Shown: positions 23,944-36,200 of the stretch, piece after piece
Numbering within the stretch: position 1 is the first letter of the stretch
Layout: each line of letters starts with the position of its first letter
Assembly: GCF_001723175.1 (NCBI RefSeq)
Contig: NC_064652.1
Location: 2,294,001 to 2,358,000, forward strand
Direction: 5' to 3'
DNA: 64,000 bases
DNA from: Penicillium oxalicum
Lineage: Eukaryota > Ascomycota > Eurotiomycetes > Eurotiales > Aspergillaceae
Notes under the pieces: generated by a model
Told to the model about the DNA's origin: nothing
Database searches by the model: none
The model's input: only the letters and a program-made list of their open reading frames with translations
Translations under genes and position numbers: made by a program

Positions 23944-25120
23944 TTACTGTACGATTTGGTTTTCCGCCTCCTGATCTGCCTTGGCTCGGGCCTCGAGATA
24001 AGCATCGCCGTACCCGGCGTACATATCATCTTTGGCGCTAGGGTCCACCAGCATCCGCGGATCTTTCTTGTCAACCCAGCCACACAAGGGGGTAAGGACA
24101 TTGTACCCGATGAACTTCTGCAACCAGACTGGGAACCGGCGAACTTCTTCCCGTGAGTATGTCAGGTAGGGGTTTTCTTCCTGGCGCAGATGACTCCGGG
24201 TGACGTGCGTGGAGATGAGCACGCGGCGGTCCGTGGTGGTGTTGGAACTGCTGGCGTGGATCACGCTACCCAACATGATGAAGCAATCCCCCGGAACCAA
24301 CTCGGCGTATCGAAGCCGTGGATCTTTGCCCACGGGAATCGGGTCCTGGTAATCCCACAAGTGACTACCCGGAATGAATCTTGTTGTCCCATTCTCGCGC
24401 GTTGAGTTGGTGAGCGCGGCGAACATGGAGCAGCCGACGTCGCGGCCGTTCACGTACGAATCGACCGCACCGTTCCAGTTTTGATGGGTCTGGTCATCCC
24501 GGTGCAGGAGCTGATCTGGCGAATTGGGCTTGAGATAAAAACACACCGTCGAGTCGAGTTGCGGGGGGTTTTGGAACTCCATGTTAATACCTTCTTGAAC
24601 CTGGGGTTGACCGTCGCCCGTTAGCGTTTGTTGGAGCACACCCCCCGAGGAAGAGATCACATCATATATGGATCTTCGGTCGGAGAAGGGGGGGAGGCAC
24701 ACTTACCCAGCAGCGGTATCGACTGATGAGGAAGTGATTGCGCACTTGCTCGTAGATGCTGTTGCCAACCACCTTGTTGGCATACGTCTCGGACTTGGAC
24801 AAAAGTCCCGTCATCTGGCATCCGTTGGCATTGTACCCTACACGCTGAGTGATCAGACGCGATCGATAAGGCAAGTCCCAACGGGGCTTTAGGGACTAAG
24901 AGGAGGGCCTACCGATGAAGGAGTCGGTCTGCGGGACATGGGGCTCAAGATCATCCAGAATCTGATGGACAATCTCCTGGCTGAAGATGTTGCGCACAAT
25001 ACAAACACCTGCCAGTTCAATTGCTTGAATGACCTGGGCGGCGAGCGCCTCGTCAGTGTGTTGTTTGGTAACGTGCACCTCGGGGATCTCGGTCACGGGA
25101 GCACGAGCGGACACCGTCAT
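23944..25120 (-). CDS. PhyH-family Fe(II)/2-oxoglutarate dioxygenase 3
   Basis: Exons 25120-24913, 24837-24707 and 24600-23944 give 331 residues with the same intron phases as PhyH 1 and 2. The iron site is LHRDD and the distal His lies in SVIHASSSNTT, followed by DRR for 2-oxoglutarate. GVCIVRNIFSQEIV is the N-terminal family helix. The C-terminal region is closest to PhyH 2 by eye (GWVDKKDPR against GWVNKKDPL). It lies downstream of prenyltransferase 2 on the same strand with a 531-base gap. Tailoring oxidation is inferred. Confidence 0.88.
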
Positions 25121-25651
25121 CTTGATTGTACCCAGAATGTATTTGGGAAAGGGTCAGAAATCACAAGTGTATGAGTAGTTTAACTCTTTAACTAAAGTGG
25201 AGTTGACCAGAGTAAGTTGGAGAGCAGTTTTATACCGCCCATGTCAGTCTGATTCACTAATTGAAGAATACCAACTTTCTGCAGAAGAACGGACCCGGCC
25301 CCTCTTGGAGATGGACGGCTTGCCCATCTGCACCGGAAGATAACCAATGGCTCTGGGGTATTGTGGATATTCCGAGGGTTGCACGGCATCTGCTCAGAGC
25401 AAGGAGCGTTGTCAACCAGCTGATAATCACTCAAGTTACGGTGTGATGAGATACATCTGCACTTAAAATCTATGCGCATATGATGCCTGTGAAAAGAATT
25501 GAACGATTATCGGTACTAATTCTCTACTGAGCTTTGTGCATCGGTGACAAACACATAGATCTATTCATGGATTATAACAAGAATTTCCGGCCTATATCCC
25601 ACGTACGGGCGTGGCCACTCCTAGTCCGAATCGTCCGCAACCGGGCCAGCT
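25121..25651. promoter_or_regulatory. PhyH 3 upstream region
   Basis: 531 bases between the PhyH 3 start and the prenyltransferase 2 stop; no exon recognised. Confidence 0.4.
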
Positions 25652-27035
25652 CTACTCTGAAGAATGATAGTAGACGCTCACATACGGGCCTGTCTTCTCC
25701 GAATATGCCAAAGAGACATACTGCAGAAGATGCGTCGTCTCTTTCAAGTCCTGGGTGGGACTGTTCATGTAGAGATCAGTCTCAGCTTCTTTCGTTCCTG
25801 TTTGCAAGGATTCATGTCAACTTACAAGTAGCTTTGAAAAGATGGGAGGAACCGCTTGGCCAAGTCAATCCATCCAAGCGATTGGTAGAAGCTGACCACG
25901 GCTTGCGCATTCTCATAGTCGCTTTGCCCGTGCAAGATGAAATACCACTTGGGCATCGGAACCGCACTGCCTGGGGCTAACTCGTAATTCCAGATCCCAA
26001 CAGCCATTTTGTCCTATGTGCAAGGAGAATTGATCAGTCTCTGCGGAGGCAAAAAGAAACCTGCTCTCCATCGCCATTCCACATCATTCACCGATTGATC
26101 CGATGAACTCTTACCGTGTCGCCTGTGAGCCGAAGCCATAGCTCACGTGCAAATCCAAGCCCACGCTGGAGATTCAGATCGTCACGGAAGCGTCCGCCAA
26201 CCATCCAGATATCTTGGATTTTCGCCCAGCTCACTTCCTGAACGGTCGCGTATATCTTCAGCCGGGACTTGACCGGATTAACAAAGTCAAATCCCAGGAA
26301 AGAGTATTGATTGTAAAGCCCGGCGCTCTCCATATAGTCATGCACGACTGAGAGTGCCTCCGGGTATGGCGCCAGGGCACTCCCGGCATGAAGAGCATCA
26401 TCGAGTAGCTGGCGGAACGAATTACCCGTCACATAGCCCTTAAGGGCGGGATAGATGTAACATTTGACTGTCACCTCACCACCCTTGAGGTCGAGGCCGA
26501 ACGAGGCTTGGTTCTTGAAGCGCGAGATGGGCAGCTGGGCGACGTCAATGGTGGCCGCTTGCTCATGACTCACGGTCAGAGTTTTGAGAAAGTGAGTGAA
26601 AAGTTGCGTATCAAAGCCCTTCAGTGACAGCTTGGATAGTGTGGAGACGGCCTTCTCAACGGTATGGAGATTGAAGACATCGTCGGGGGTGCCCGACAGA
26701 TGGCTGACGGGCTCCCACCCAATACGAGCCGTGGGAGGTCCATGGTCCTGGTAGTTGATACTAAACTCCACAGGCAACCCACAGTATGTGATGAAGGAAT
26801 CCCACTGGTGAGGGTGAGGTCCTAGGAAAGGAACGAGAAGGCTGCGGTACAGCACCAGGTACAGGTGCTGGTGGTGGAGGTCGTACTGTGCCGACTCCAA
26901 GATTCGGCTTAAAAGCGGTGCCGTGTGCTCCCACCAGCTCCTTTGATGATCGTCCTGGAAAGAAAAGTACCGAGATACATTCAATGACTGGACTCGTGGT
27001 CCCGGCTCTGCTGTGGTGGCATGGGAAACAGTCAT
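25652..27035 (-). CDS. Indole prenyltransferase 2 (DMATS family)
   Basis: Second DMATS-type prenyltransferase. Exons 27035-26115, 26013-25826 and 25760-25652 give 405 residues, slightly shorter than copy 1 (459) because the N-terminus is short. The general base glutamate is in GLPVEFSINYQ. Diphosphate-contacting strands read VKCYIYPALKG, SRLKIYATV and KWYFILHGQ, and the C-terminus has SLAYSEKTGPYVSVYYH. The last intron is at the same place as the single intron of prenyltransferase 1, so the two are paralogues or parallel members of one clade. Two prenyl transfers (reverse on C2 and a second on the benzenoid ring) are typical of this alkaloid class; the assignment to copies is open. Confidence 0.92.
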
Positions 27036-28451
27036 AGTGGTAGAGCGTCTGAGGACGAGGATAATGGATATCAGGGATGAAGAGTTGACTAGATTAACTA
27101 TTGTGTCTGTATCCCTCACCAACGCCCGTGCTGAGAGCAACGAATGCCTTTAACCAGTCTTCTCTGTGGAGTGGTCCGGTATTTGCTCATGTGTTACTAC
27201 GTTAAAAAGCCAGCGGCCATCAGGCTAAGAAATTAAGATGACTTTTGCTTTTGCCCTCTTTTTGTTTCTTTTTCTTTCTTTGTTTCTTTTTCTTTTTTCG
27301 TTTTTCTTTTTCTCGATCTCGGTAGCTGCGCAGGTATGGATGATGACGAGGCAAGCTTGTTCTACACCGCTAGTATCGTCAGGATACCGTCAACGGCGAC
27401 GTGAATGAAGACCCTGCAGAACCACTATCGATGAAGCACAGGACAATCGGTCCCACATCCACTTACGATATCCAGAGGACTTATTCATCTGGTGAAGGAG
27501 CTAGAGTACTTGGTTGCTTGGCCCGCCGAGAGCATTCAGAAAGCATCCTAGAATGGAGAATGATTCGGCAGACGAGAAACGGAACTGGTTCTGAGGCGGC
27601 GCAGAGAGTTCATGTCAGATACACAAGCCATGATTCATGATTCGGTGGAGAAGACAAGACGATAGTCAATAATGCATGTCAATACTTGACTTGTCACCGG
27701 TCTTGGAGGCTCCGTAAGGACTAGCGATTAGTGGATTGGAGAGGCTAGAGGAATCTCCAGTCTTCAAGGGTTGACTAGGATACGAATATCTCCGAGCCAT
27801 GGCCGGTCGGTCAAGTTCCTTTCTGTAGCATGGGCACAGATAGTTCAGGAATCTACAGAGATATTGACATGTAAGGCGCGTGGTGTGGGAGGGAGGGGGG
27901 AGACGCGCATCTCACACCTACATACTAGGTACACTTCTGGATATCCGATATTCCGGTCCATGTCATGTACATACTACAGCACATTGCGGTGTGGAGACCA
28001 CTGTAGGTGCCCACATCAACCCTTACATATCATGATAGAATAGACCTGTTCCAGGAGGAGAAAGGGTAGTGTGCAGCATGTGCATACGATATTAGTACGA
28101 CACATGAGACTGCAGTGCGTCGCGAGACCATTACATAAGCTCCGTCTGCGGCCCCCACGGCAGGGTGGGAAGCCCTAATCCGCCGCAAGGGATGAAGTCG
28201 AAAGAGACCTAACGAGCAAGAAAAGAGAAGCATCACGGGAGCGGGATCTTAATCACTCAAGTCAGTCCTAGCAACTTACTGGTGGGTGCAAAGAAAAAAG
28301 AGTCATCTCGATACTCTCCGCAGACAAGATATTCTATCACGGTTGACTGTATCTGTGACCCAGCGGATATCATCACGGGTTTCAAGTCAATATATCTTCA
28401 GCATCGACGGGCTATTGAAAGCTCCGCCGACCCGGCCAGCTGACGGAAAAG
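27036..28451. promoter_or_regulatory. Long divergent promoter with pyrimidine tract, prenyltransferase 2 / P450 1
   Basis: 1,416 bases without a recognisable exon. A nearly pure T/C tract runs about 27242-27314. GGTAGCTGCGCAGG follows at about 27321, containing the GGTAGC core seen in other divergent promoters of the cluster. Confidence 0.5.
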
Positions 28452-30020
28452 ATGTTCTCCTTCGCCATAGTCAGCGTCTGCGTGCTTCTCAGCGGACTAT
28501 GGCTCCTGTCACGGAACGCGCGTGGCAACATAAAGCCCCTTCCACCGGGGCCCAAAGCGCTTCCTATCATAGGCAACCTGCATCAAATGCCATTGAAGGA
28601 CCCGTGGCTGAAGTATCGTGAATGGCATCAGACCTACGGCCCTATTATCAGCCTCAAGATTGGCCTTCGGACATTCATCTCCATTGGCTCGCACGAGGTC
28701 GCCCGCGACCTTCTCACTAAGAAGAGCGGCATCTATAGCTCAAGACCGCGCTTCATCATTACCGGCGAATGCGCCTTTCGGGACCTCAACACCGCGATGA
28801 TCCCGTACGGACCGCAGTGGCGTACACATCACCGCATTCAGTCAACATTCTTGAAGCCAAAGTACACCACGCACTACGGGCCCATCCAGGATCTGGAGAG
28901 TAAGCATCTCATCCATGAACTTCTCCCCACCAGTGAGAAGAATGCGGGTGGCAAGCGCTCTGTGGGGATGAAGGATAAACCTGAACAAGATTTTCCCTCT
29001 CTGTTCCTGCGATACGCCTACAGCATCAATTCCACCCTCGCCTACGGTCAACGTGTCGAAGACATCCTCTCCCCGTCAATGGTGGAGCTGTCCAGTGTGT
29101 CTAAAGCCATCGCCCAGATCTCTGCCACAACGATGGGTGGTCTCGTCGAGATTTATCCCTTCCTGAAGCACCTGCCCGAATGCGCCGCACCCTGGAAGAA
29201 AAGCGCGCGGAAAGCCTACGAGCGTGCCTTGCCTCTTTACGAGGAGAACATCCGGCAAGCCACGGCCTCGCCGGCCTGGAACTGGACCCAGGGAGGGTTG
29301 GCCATGAAAGAAGGTCAGAGCATCTCCAGCGAAGAGTTTGCCAATGTTCTCGGTTTCGTCTTCGATGCAGGGAGTGAGACTGTTTGCGGTGCCCTCGAGA
29401 TGTTTGTGCTCGCTGCGGTAACCTATCCCGCTGTCATGCAAAAAGCGCAGACGGAAATTCATCAGGTAGTGGGCGATAGGCGGCTCCCAGCCATGGAGGA
29501 CCTGGTCAACTTGCCATATACCTGCGCCCTAGCGACGGAATCGCTGCGCTGGCGGCCTCTGGTGCCCCTAGGCTTTCCGCATGCGCTTATGGAGGAGGAC
29601 GAGTACATGGGATACCGGATTCCCAAGGGAGCCACAGTACTACCCTGTCACTGGGCGATGGATTTGGATGAAACCATCTTTGAGAAACCCACCGAGTTTA
29701 TTCCCGAGCGCTGGCTGGAAAATAAGGATCTACCGCTAGCAGCATTTGGGTTTGGTCGTCGAGGATGTCCAGGGCGCTTCGTCGCTAAGGACTCCATGTG
29801 CATGGCCATTGCGCGCATGTTGTGGACGTTCGACATTGTTGCCCCGGCCCAGGTAGACACCTGGAAGCTGAAGCAGGGAGCGCTTACGCCCCCGGAGCAC
29901 TTCGTCGCTAGATTTCAACTTCGGAGCCCAGAGCGGAGAGACGTTTTTGAGGCAGAGTGGAATCGCACGGAAAAGAGCCCAGAAAAGGTGATGGACACAA
30001 TCAAATCTCTGGCCGGGTAG
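28452..30020 (+). CDS. Cytochrome P450 1 (single exon)
   Basis: Membrane-anchored monooxygenase. The 522 residues begin with a hydrophobic anchor (about residues 3-20) and the PPGPKALPIIGN hinge. FDAGSETV is in the I-helix, ESLR is the ExxR motif, and FGFGRRGCPG is the haem-cysteine loop (about residue 437). The acidic-alcohol pair of the I-helix is replaced by GSET, as in several CYP families of fungal alkaloid clusters. It is intronless, unlike the ten-exon P450 2 at 41-43 kb. Candidate steps are oxidation of the prenyl or benzenoid part, or of the bicyclic core. Confidence 0.93.
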   Translation: MFSFAIVSVCVLLSGLWLLSRNARGNIKPLPPGPKALPIIGNLHQMPLKDPWLKYREWHQTYGPIISLKIGLRTFISIGSHEVARDLLTKKSGIYSSRPRFIITGECAFRDLNTAMIPYGPQWRTHHRIQSTFLKPKYTTHYGPIQDLESKHLIHELLPTSEKNAGGKRSVGMKDKPEQDFPSLFLRYAYSINSTLAYGQRVEDILSPSMVELSSVSKAIAQISATTMGGLVEIYPFLKHLPECAAPWKKSARKAYERALPLYEENIRQATASPAWNWTQGGLAMKEGQSISSEEFANVLGFVFDAGSETVCGALEMFVLAAVTYPAVMQKAQTEIHQVVGDRRLPAMEDLVNLPYTCALATESLRWRPLVPLGFPHALMEEDEYMGYRIPKGATVLPCHWAMDLDETIFEKPTEFIPERWLENKDLPLAAFGFGRRGCPGRFVAKDSMCMAIARMLWTFDIVAPAQVDTWKLKQGALTPPEHFVARFQLRSPERRDVFEAEWNRTEKSPEKVMDTIKSLAG

Positions 30021-30420
30021 CAATAGTTATGGCTTCAAATCTACTCCTTGCACCGTATGGGAGTACAAATCTCGATTTTTTGAGAGTGAAGTAAAGTAGG
30101 ACGCGCTCAAAAGTGAAGCATTACATGTCTCAGACGCGCACTGAAAAGTAAACCCCGAAGGCGGTAGAATTTAATCGCGTCATGTGCCGCCCGGCTCTCG
30201 GTTGGAAGGTGCTCTCTCCCAACCAAAAAATATACGTTGCATGCTGCTTGAACCAGGAGACAAAAATGTGAAACACGTGATACCACAAGTTGAGGAAGCA
30301 CTAAAGAAATTCAAAAGGAGTTCTTCTTCCAGATGTGAATGAGGAGGTGACTAACTTTTTATCAGCCGAAATCATCTCGGCGGACACAAATTGTACGATG
30401 ATTGATGCTGAGCTAACTCT
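30021..30420. other. Convergent intergenic spacer
   Basis: 400-base tail-to-tail gap; no gene seen. Confidence 0.55.
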
Positions 30421-32425
30421 TTACAGGATTTCTTTGAGACTCCGGAACCATGGCCTGGTCATCTTGACAACTTCTTGCAAGACGATCGAATTTAGAGCAA
30501 CCCGGCAGGTACCTTCATCATCCCAGTCTTCACTTCCCACTCCCAAACGGGTCAGGAACAGATTCTGCGGGTCCCAGCGTTGCTTTATATCTCTCAACCG
30601 GGGATAATTGTCTCCCCAGAAAGTTCTCGCCGGTTGCTGCTCGTACGGAAAGGGAATTCCCAGGTACGATCCTCGCTGGCCTTGTTCCAGGGAGTCTAAG
30701 ACAGGCAGCTGGATGGTTGACAACTCCTTCTCAATGGCATCATAGGCTTCCCAGTTTGGTCCGGGGGGCAGCGCCCGTCCAAGAGTCAGCGACATCAAAG
30801 CGGCCCGCCAATCTGGGTGCACCGCGCTGTCAATGTGCTCTCTGTTCGCCATGACCTGTTTACCAGCAATTCCTTCGAAGCTCAGAACATCCCCAGGTGC
30901 GTACTTCAAGCTAGACAAAGTCTGGGCGAGACGATTGGGGCCGGTTGGGGAATTCATCAGTTTGTGAGAGACAAGCCGTGAGGCAGTCATGATGCCTACA
31001 CCGGCTTGGTCGAAGCCTTTGGGAATCGCCAAATAGGTCGAGAGCTTCTCAAAATACTCTTCAGAAGCCTGGATGTTCAATCCAAGCCGACGCAGCGATG
31101 CCTGAAGCTCGTGAACCAAATTCGCTGTGGCCGTGGAGCTCTCCACGGCATAGATTTCAATGCGCAGCCATGCACCGCCTAGGGGGAAGACCGGCATGGC
31201 GTAGGCTTGCACGGCGACACCTTGCTCGTTGAACCGAGGCAGTAGGCGCAAATGCTTCTCAACACCATTCCAGAAGTTTTTATCAGCACCGTCGGGGTTC
31301 ATCACATCAAGGGTGGTGACGGTCACAGGAGCATCCGGGTATGCGCGGAAAACGACACTGGTGACCACCCCAAATGTGCCACCTCCACCACCACGAATAG
31401 CCCAGAATAGCTCTTGATTTTGATATTCATTCGCGGTGAGATACGCGCCCTGGATGATCGATAACTGAGCACAATTCACGCTTGGACAGGGGCTTTTGCT
31501 TGACTGCGAAGACTCATTCAGACACTCACCTCAGCTGTCACCAGGCTGACCTCAAGCACGTTGTCTGACCCAAGCCCTCGAGAAGGACTAAGGATTCCAT
31601 ATCCACCACCTTGCATCCACCCTCCTGCAATACCGACAGTGCTACAACTACCCCCTACAACCACGTAACCGCCTTCAGCTGCGGCCGAATAGAGTTCCCC
31701 GGTCATCACTCCGGCACCGACAGTGACTGCAGGGCCTTGCGAGCTTGCTTTCTGGCCCCATGGCATCGTGGGCCGGAATGACTCGGTGAATTGGATGCCC
31801 TTGAGCGCAGCTGTATGAATCTGGAGCGAGTCTGGAGCTGTAGAGCGACCCGCCAGATCATGACCGGTATTGCGCACCGCGAGACGGATTTGATGCTTAG
31901 CTGCGAAGCGCACAACTGCCTGCACATCCATAACAGACATCACGGCAGCCGAGTGGCGCGCTACCCGTCCCTGGTCACAATGCTCGGTGACATTGGCCTC
32001 ATTGACATGACAGCTTTGTTGATTCCGTCGGTCATGCTCCCAGTTGACGACTTGTAAGGCGGCTAAGATTCAATAAATTAGTTGCCCACTCCCTCGTGAC
32101 CTCAGCGCAAATTACAATGGGCGACTGCCCGGACCCTTCACCTACCTGCATCCAGAACCCGCCATGTCGTGTTGCGAAAGTTATTTACAAATTCTTGACA
32201 CTTCCCAGGAGTGTTGGAACTGGGCAGGCAGGCCTCTCCAGCGGGGCGCAAGAGCTGAAGCTTGCCTTCTAAAGAGTCGCCAAGAGTCTGCCACTGAGCC
32301 GGAGTCGGCCAGCATGATTCTCCAGGACGGCATCGACAGGCTGACTTGAAGCCCAACGGCCAGGCGTTCAAATACTGAATGGTAAAGGCCACGGTCAGCC
32401 CAAAGAGAGCTAGACGGACTAGCAT
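30421..32425 (-). CDS. BBE-type bicovalent FAD oxidase (PhqH/NotD/EasE-like)
   Basis: Berberine-bridge-like oxidase with a PCMH FAD-binding domain. Exons 32425-32146, 32062-31530 and 31449-30421 give 613 residues. A signal-peptide-like N-terminus (about residues 1-22) precedes a Cys-rich linker, so the protein enters the secretory path or an endomembrane vesicle. Both covalent FAD anchors are present: His in [12 protein letters not shown] (about 161) and Cys in [15 protein letters not shown] (about 233). The C-terminus has the family [14 protein letters not shown] segment. Relatives NotD and PhqH are assigned oxidation of the prenylated intermediate. It is divergent from the dimodular NRPS, consistent with co-expression. 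Confidence 0.9.
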
Positions 32426-33263
32426 TTTAAGTGACGGATTCAGTTGCACAGGATGGTCACCATCACAGGACTTCCAGGGTTCGTCACTTAAGAATACTTT
32501 TTAGGATCCTCAGCACTGGATCAACCCACGGAGGGATCTACAGATTTGGTGAGGAATCTTCCTCATCTAGCAAACCGTTTAGCTCGTATTTCGATGCCGG
32601 GTGGCGGTGAATCTTTAGAAGCAAGGAATGACTTCTAGTAACCTGGTTGGAGCTGAGCGGAAAAAGAAAAGTTGACTTTTGGAAAAAAACACGCTATTCT
32701 GTGTAGCCCAGATCCATCGTACGTAATGCAAGGAGATGGTGTAACATGACGAATGTGGAGCCGCAAGTTCAGAAGGGGTAAAGATTCAAAAATGCCCGGA
32801 TCGACTTCCCTACTTCCCGATATGTGTTTACGGGCCTCAATCGGAGACATTTTGAAAGCAATGTTAATCACTCTGAGTGATCTACGGCGCGCCGCGGCGA
32901 GGTCAGGGGTTGCTTATCCATCTGAAGGTTGGAATACCTTGGCTAGGGCATCAGAGCCCTGACAGGAGCGTCGATCGGCAGTATTTGCTCTACGATGGCT
33001 CAGGCCAGTGGCTCCGCGTCGCCGAGGACCTGTTTGGCTGGCTGAATGATAAGACCATTTGTTGATATGACAGAATCTCGATGAGATGGTCAAGATCAAG
33101 AAGTGCGCCGAGTAGGTGGGGTGCACACTTATAGCGAAAGAGGCACTCGGTCTCCTTTTCGCCCGGTTGCCTCATTGCTTCATCCCGGTGAACTATTTGA
33201 TATCTTATTCATCCTGCGGCAATTGTCCTACAAGCAATTCTCATCTTTCGTACCCAATCAGCA
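32426..33263. promoter_or_regulatory. Bidirectional promoter, BBE oxidase / dimodular NRPS
   Basis: 838 bases with no recognised exon. ATTTGATATCTTATTC at about 33197 is the only TATA-like stretch near the NRPS start; no shared cluster motif was spotted. Confidence 0.4.
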
Positions 33264-36200
33264 ATGAGGAAGACAGGTGAGATACTATCTTCAGATGGTA
33301 TCCCCTCGGGGCTCATCACCCTGGAAGATTCGCTACGAGTGAGTGCGACAAGTCCCTTCACCACACTCGACGACGAAAAAACTCACCAGACACTCGCCGG
33401 CCCCGAAGCCCTCTCCATCCCGGCGAATCTGAAGCGTGAGCCTGCCCTGTGGCCAGCAGTATTCACGCTCAGCTGGGCAATACTGCTTGCCCAGTATGCA
33501 GGCTCCAATCAGGTCGAACTGGATGTTGACATAATTGATTCCACCATCAACAATCCCGTCCAACATCCTATCATCATACCTACAGGCCCGGATAACAGCA
33601 TCCAGAATTTGCTCAGCACTGTCCGGTCAACTTTGCAAAGAGCCAAATCCCCTGATGCGCGACTCCCTGGTGAACCAAATATCGACCGCCAAGCATTTAG
33701 GAGAGGCACAGTGTCCCTGGTGATGGCAAGAGCTCAAACAGAAAAGCAAATTCTCACATCTGATCTTGGGGATAAGGAAGTTCTTCGGGTGATGGTGATT
33801 CCTGGCGCACGCGGAGGTCGGCACTTTATTCATATCCACCATTCCACGGGCATTCCGGCCGAGCTGGGCTCGCGCATCCTGCACCAGTTTGTCCATGTGG
33901 CTCGCCAGATCGCAGACTGCCCGACAATTGACAGCGCGCAAAATTTGGACATGTTAACGATGGACGACGAAGTCACGCTCAGCCGGTGGGCCACAACATC
34001 GTTTCCGCCCATATCTCAGTGTTTTCACCATTTGGTGGCTTCACATGCCCAGACGCAACCATCGGCCCCTGCAGTGTCTGCATGGGATGGCGAATTGAGC
34101 TATGGCGAGCTGGATGCGCTCTCCAGTCAGGTCGCATCGCAGCTCATTCAGGGGCGGCTGCTCAAAGGCGCTATTGTTCCGCTCCTCTTCGAAAAGTCCA
34201 TGTGGATGGTGGTTAGCATTCTCGCAGTCCACAAGGCTGGAGGGGCATGTGTTGGCCTTTGCGCCAGTCATCCAGACTCGTATATAAAGAGTATTCTTGA
34301 ACAAACTGGTGCGACACGCATTCTCGCCTCCTCAGAGCAAGCGAGACGATTGAAGAGCTTGGGCTATACGTCATGGGCAGTGCCTGCGATCTGCGAAGAG
34401 CCAGTAGAACCTGTGAATGGTGATACACAGTCCCAGGTTACTATAGCCTCGGATGCACATGAGTTGGCGTATGTGATCTTCACATCTGGCAGTACCGGCA
34501 AACCCAAGGGGGTGCTGCTCACGCACGAAGCGATATCAACGTCTGCTTACTACCACGGCCTTGCCGTGAACGTGCAGCCCACATCCCGCATCCTTCAATT
34601 TTCTTCCTATGCTTTTGACATGAGCGTGATCGAAACCTGGTACGCTCTTGCCCGTGGGGGCTGTCTCTGCATCCCCTCCGAAAACCAACGACTTTGGCAT
34701 CTGCCGGCTTTCATCGCTGAGCACCGCGCAAATTGGGCCTTCTTTACCCCAACCCTGCTGCGCGGCTATCAGCCTACCGATCTCTGCAGTCTGGACACCA
34801 TCGTGCTCGGTGGAGAAAACGTGACGCAGGATCTCGTACGGCGATGGGACTCCCATGTTCGCCTCTTTGATCTCTGGGGGCCTGCCGAGTCTGCTGGCGC
34901 AGCGGGGTGTGAGATCGTGCGCAATCAATGGATTTCAGGGACCTTTGGGCGTGGCGCGGGATGCACTTTGTGGATAGTACAACCAGCAGATGTGGACCAG
35001 CTGGCTCCGATTGGCAGCGTCGGCGAAGTGGTCATCGAGGGCCATATTGTGGCGATGGGGTACTTAAATGATCCCATTCGCACAGCACAGGCCTTTATCC
35101 CCCCTCCCATGTGGCGACGCCAGTTTTTGCATCCTGTTCAGGGCCGTTTTTATAAGACAGGTGATCTGGGACAGTACAATGTGGATGGAACCGTGCGGTA
35201 TATCTCGCGAAAAGATACCGTTGTCAAAATTAATGGTCAACGGGTTGACCTGGACGCGGTTGAGTCCGCCATCCGCGCCCTTCTCCCCACCCGTCAAATC
35301 GCTGTGGATGCAGTTGTTCTACAAGGGCGAAATGACCGAAAAGACCCAACTTTGCTGGCGTTCCTGGAAACGCCCTTGGGGGCGGATTGGGGAGAGGCTG
35401 TGGGCCTGGGCAGCTTCCCCCGAATCGATGACCCAGCGGCATGCAGTGCAGAGAGTGATTGGCTTGGCCGTCAATTGCGCCAGTCTCTGCCTCGATTCAT
35501 GGTGCCATTGTTCTTTATTCCCCTCGTCGAGCTGCCCTGTGGGGCGACGGGCAAGGTTGACAAGAAGCGACTCCGAGCTTGTCTGACCGGTGTTTCACAT
35601 ACAGCCTTGAGTGCCTGGCTTTACGAATCGCCCGTCTTGTCGTCCAGCTCGTCGCCCGATTACCCAACTCCAGTGGAATCTCCACTCGACCCAGAATTCC
35701 CCGATCTTGGGTCAAACCGCCTCTTGGTGAACACGGTGAAAGCAGTGCTGGGCATTGCCCCCGACGCTGCTGACCCGGACGTTCATCGTTCTTTCCGTCA
35801 GTTAGGGGGTGATTCCATCTCCGCCATTCAACTTGTCCGCGCATTGGCTGATCAGGGCATCACCGTGCAACTCGACGGTCTCATGTCGGCGGACTGGTCC
35901 TTGGCCGAAGTGGTGGATGCTGTGCATGCCGCGTCCCCCGCATTAGTGGCTTTCCCCAAGCCGTTCGGGCTCTTGCCGAGCGGAATGTCGGACGCGTTGG
36001 TGAACTCATGGGTTGAAAGCGCCGCTCAGCAGTGTCAGGTCGCGCCCTCAGAAATCGAAGACATGTATCCATGCACTCCCCTGCAAGAAGGTCTCATGTC
36101 TTACACCTCGGGTGTAGCTTCAGATGCATATATCGATCATTTCATCTTCCACTTGCCACCGAAGATTTCCCTTCAACGGGTCAAGGCAGCCTGGGTCCAG

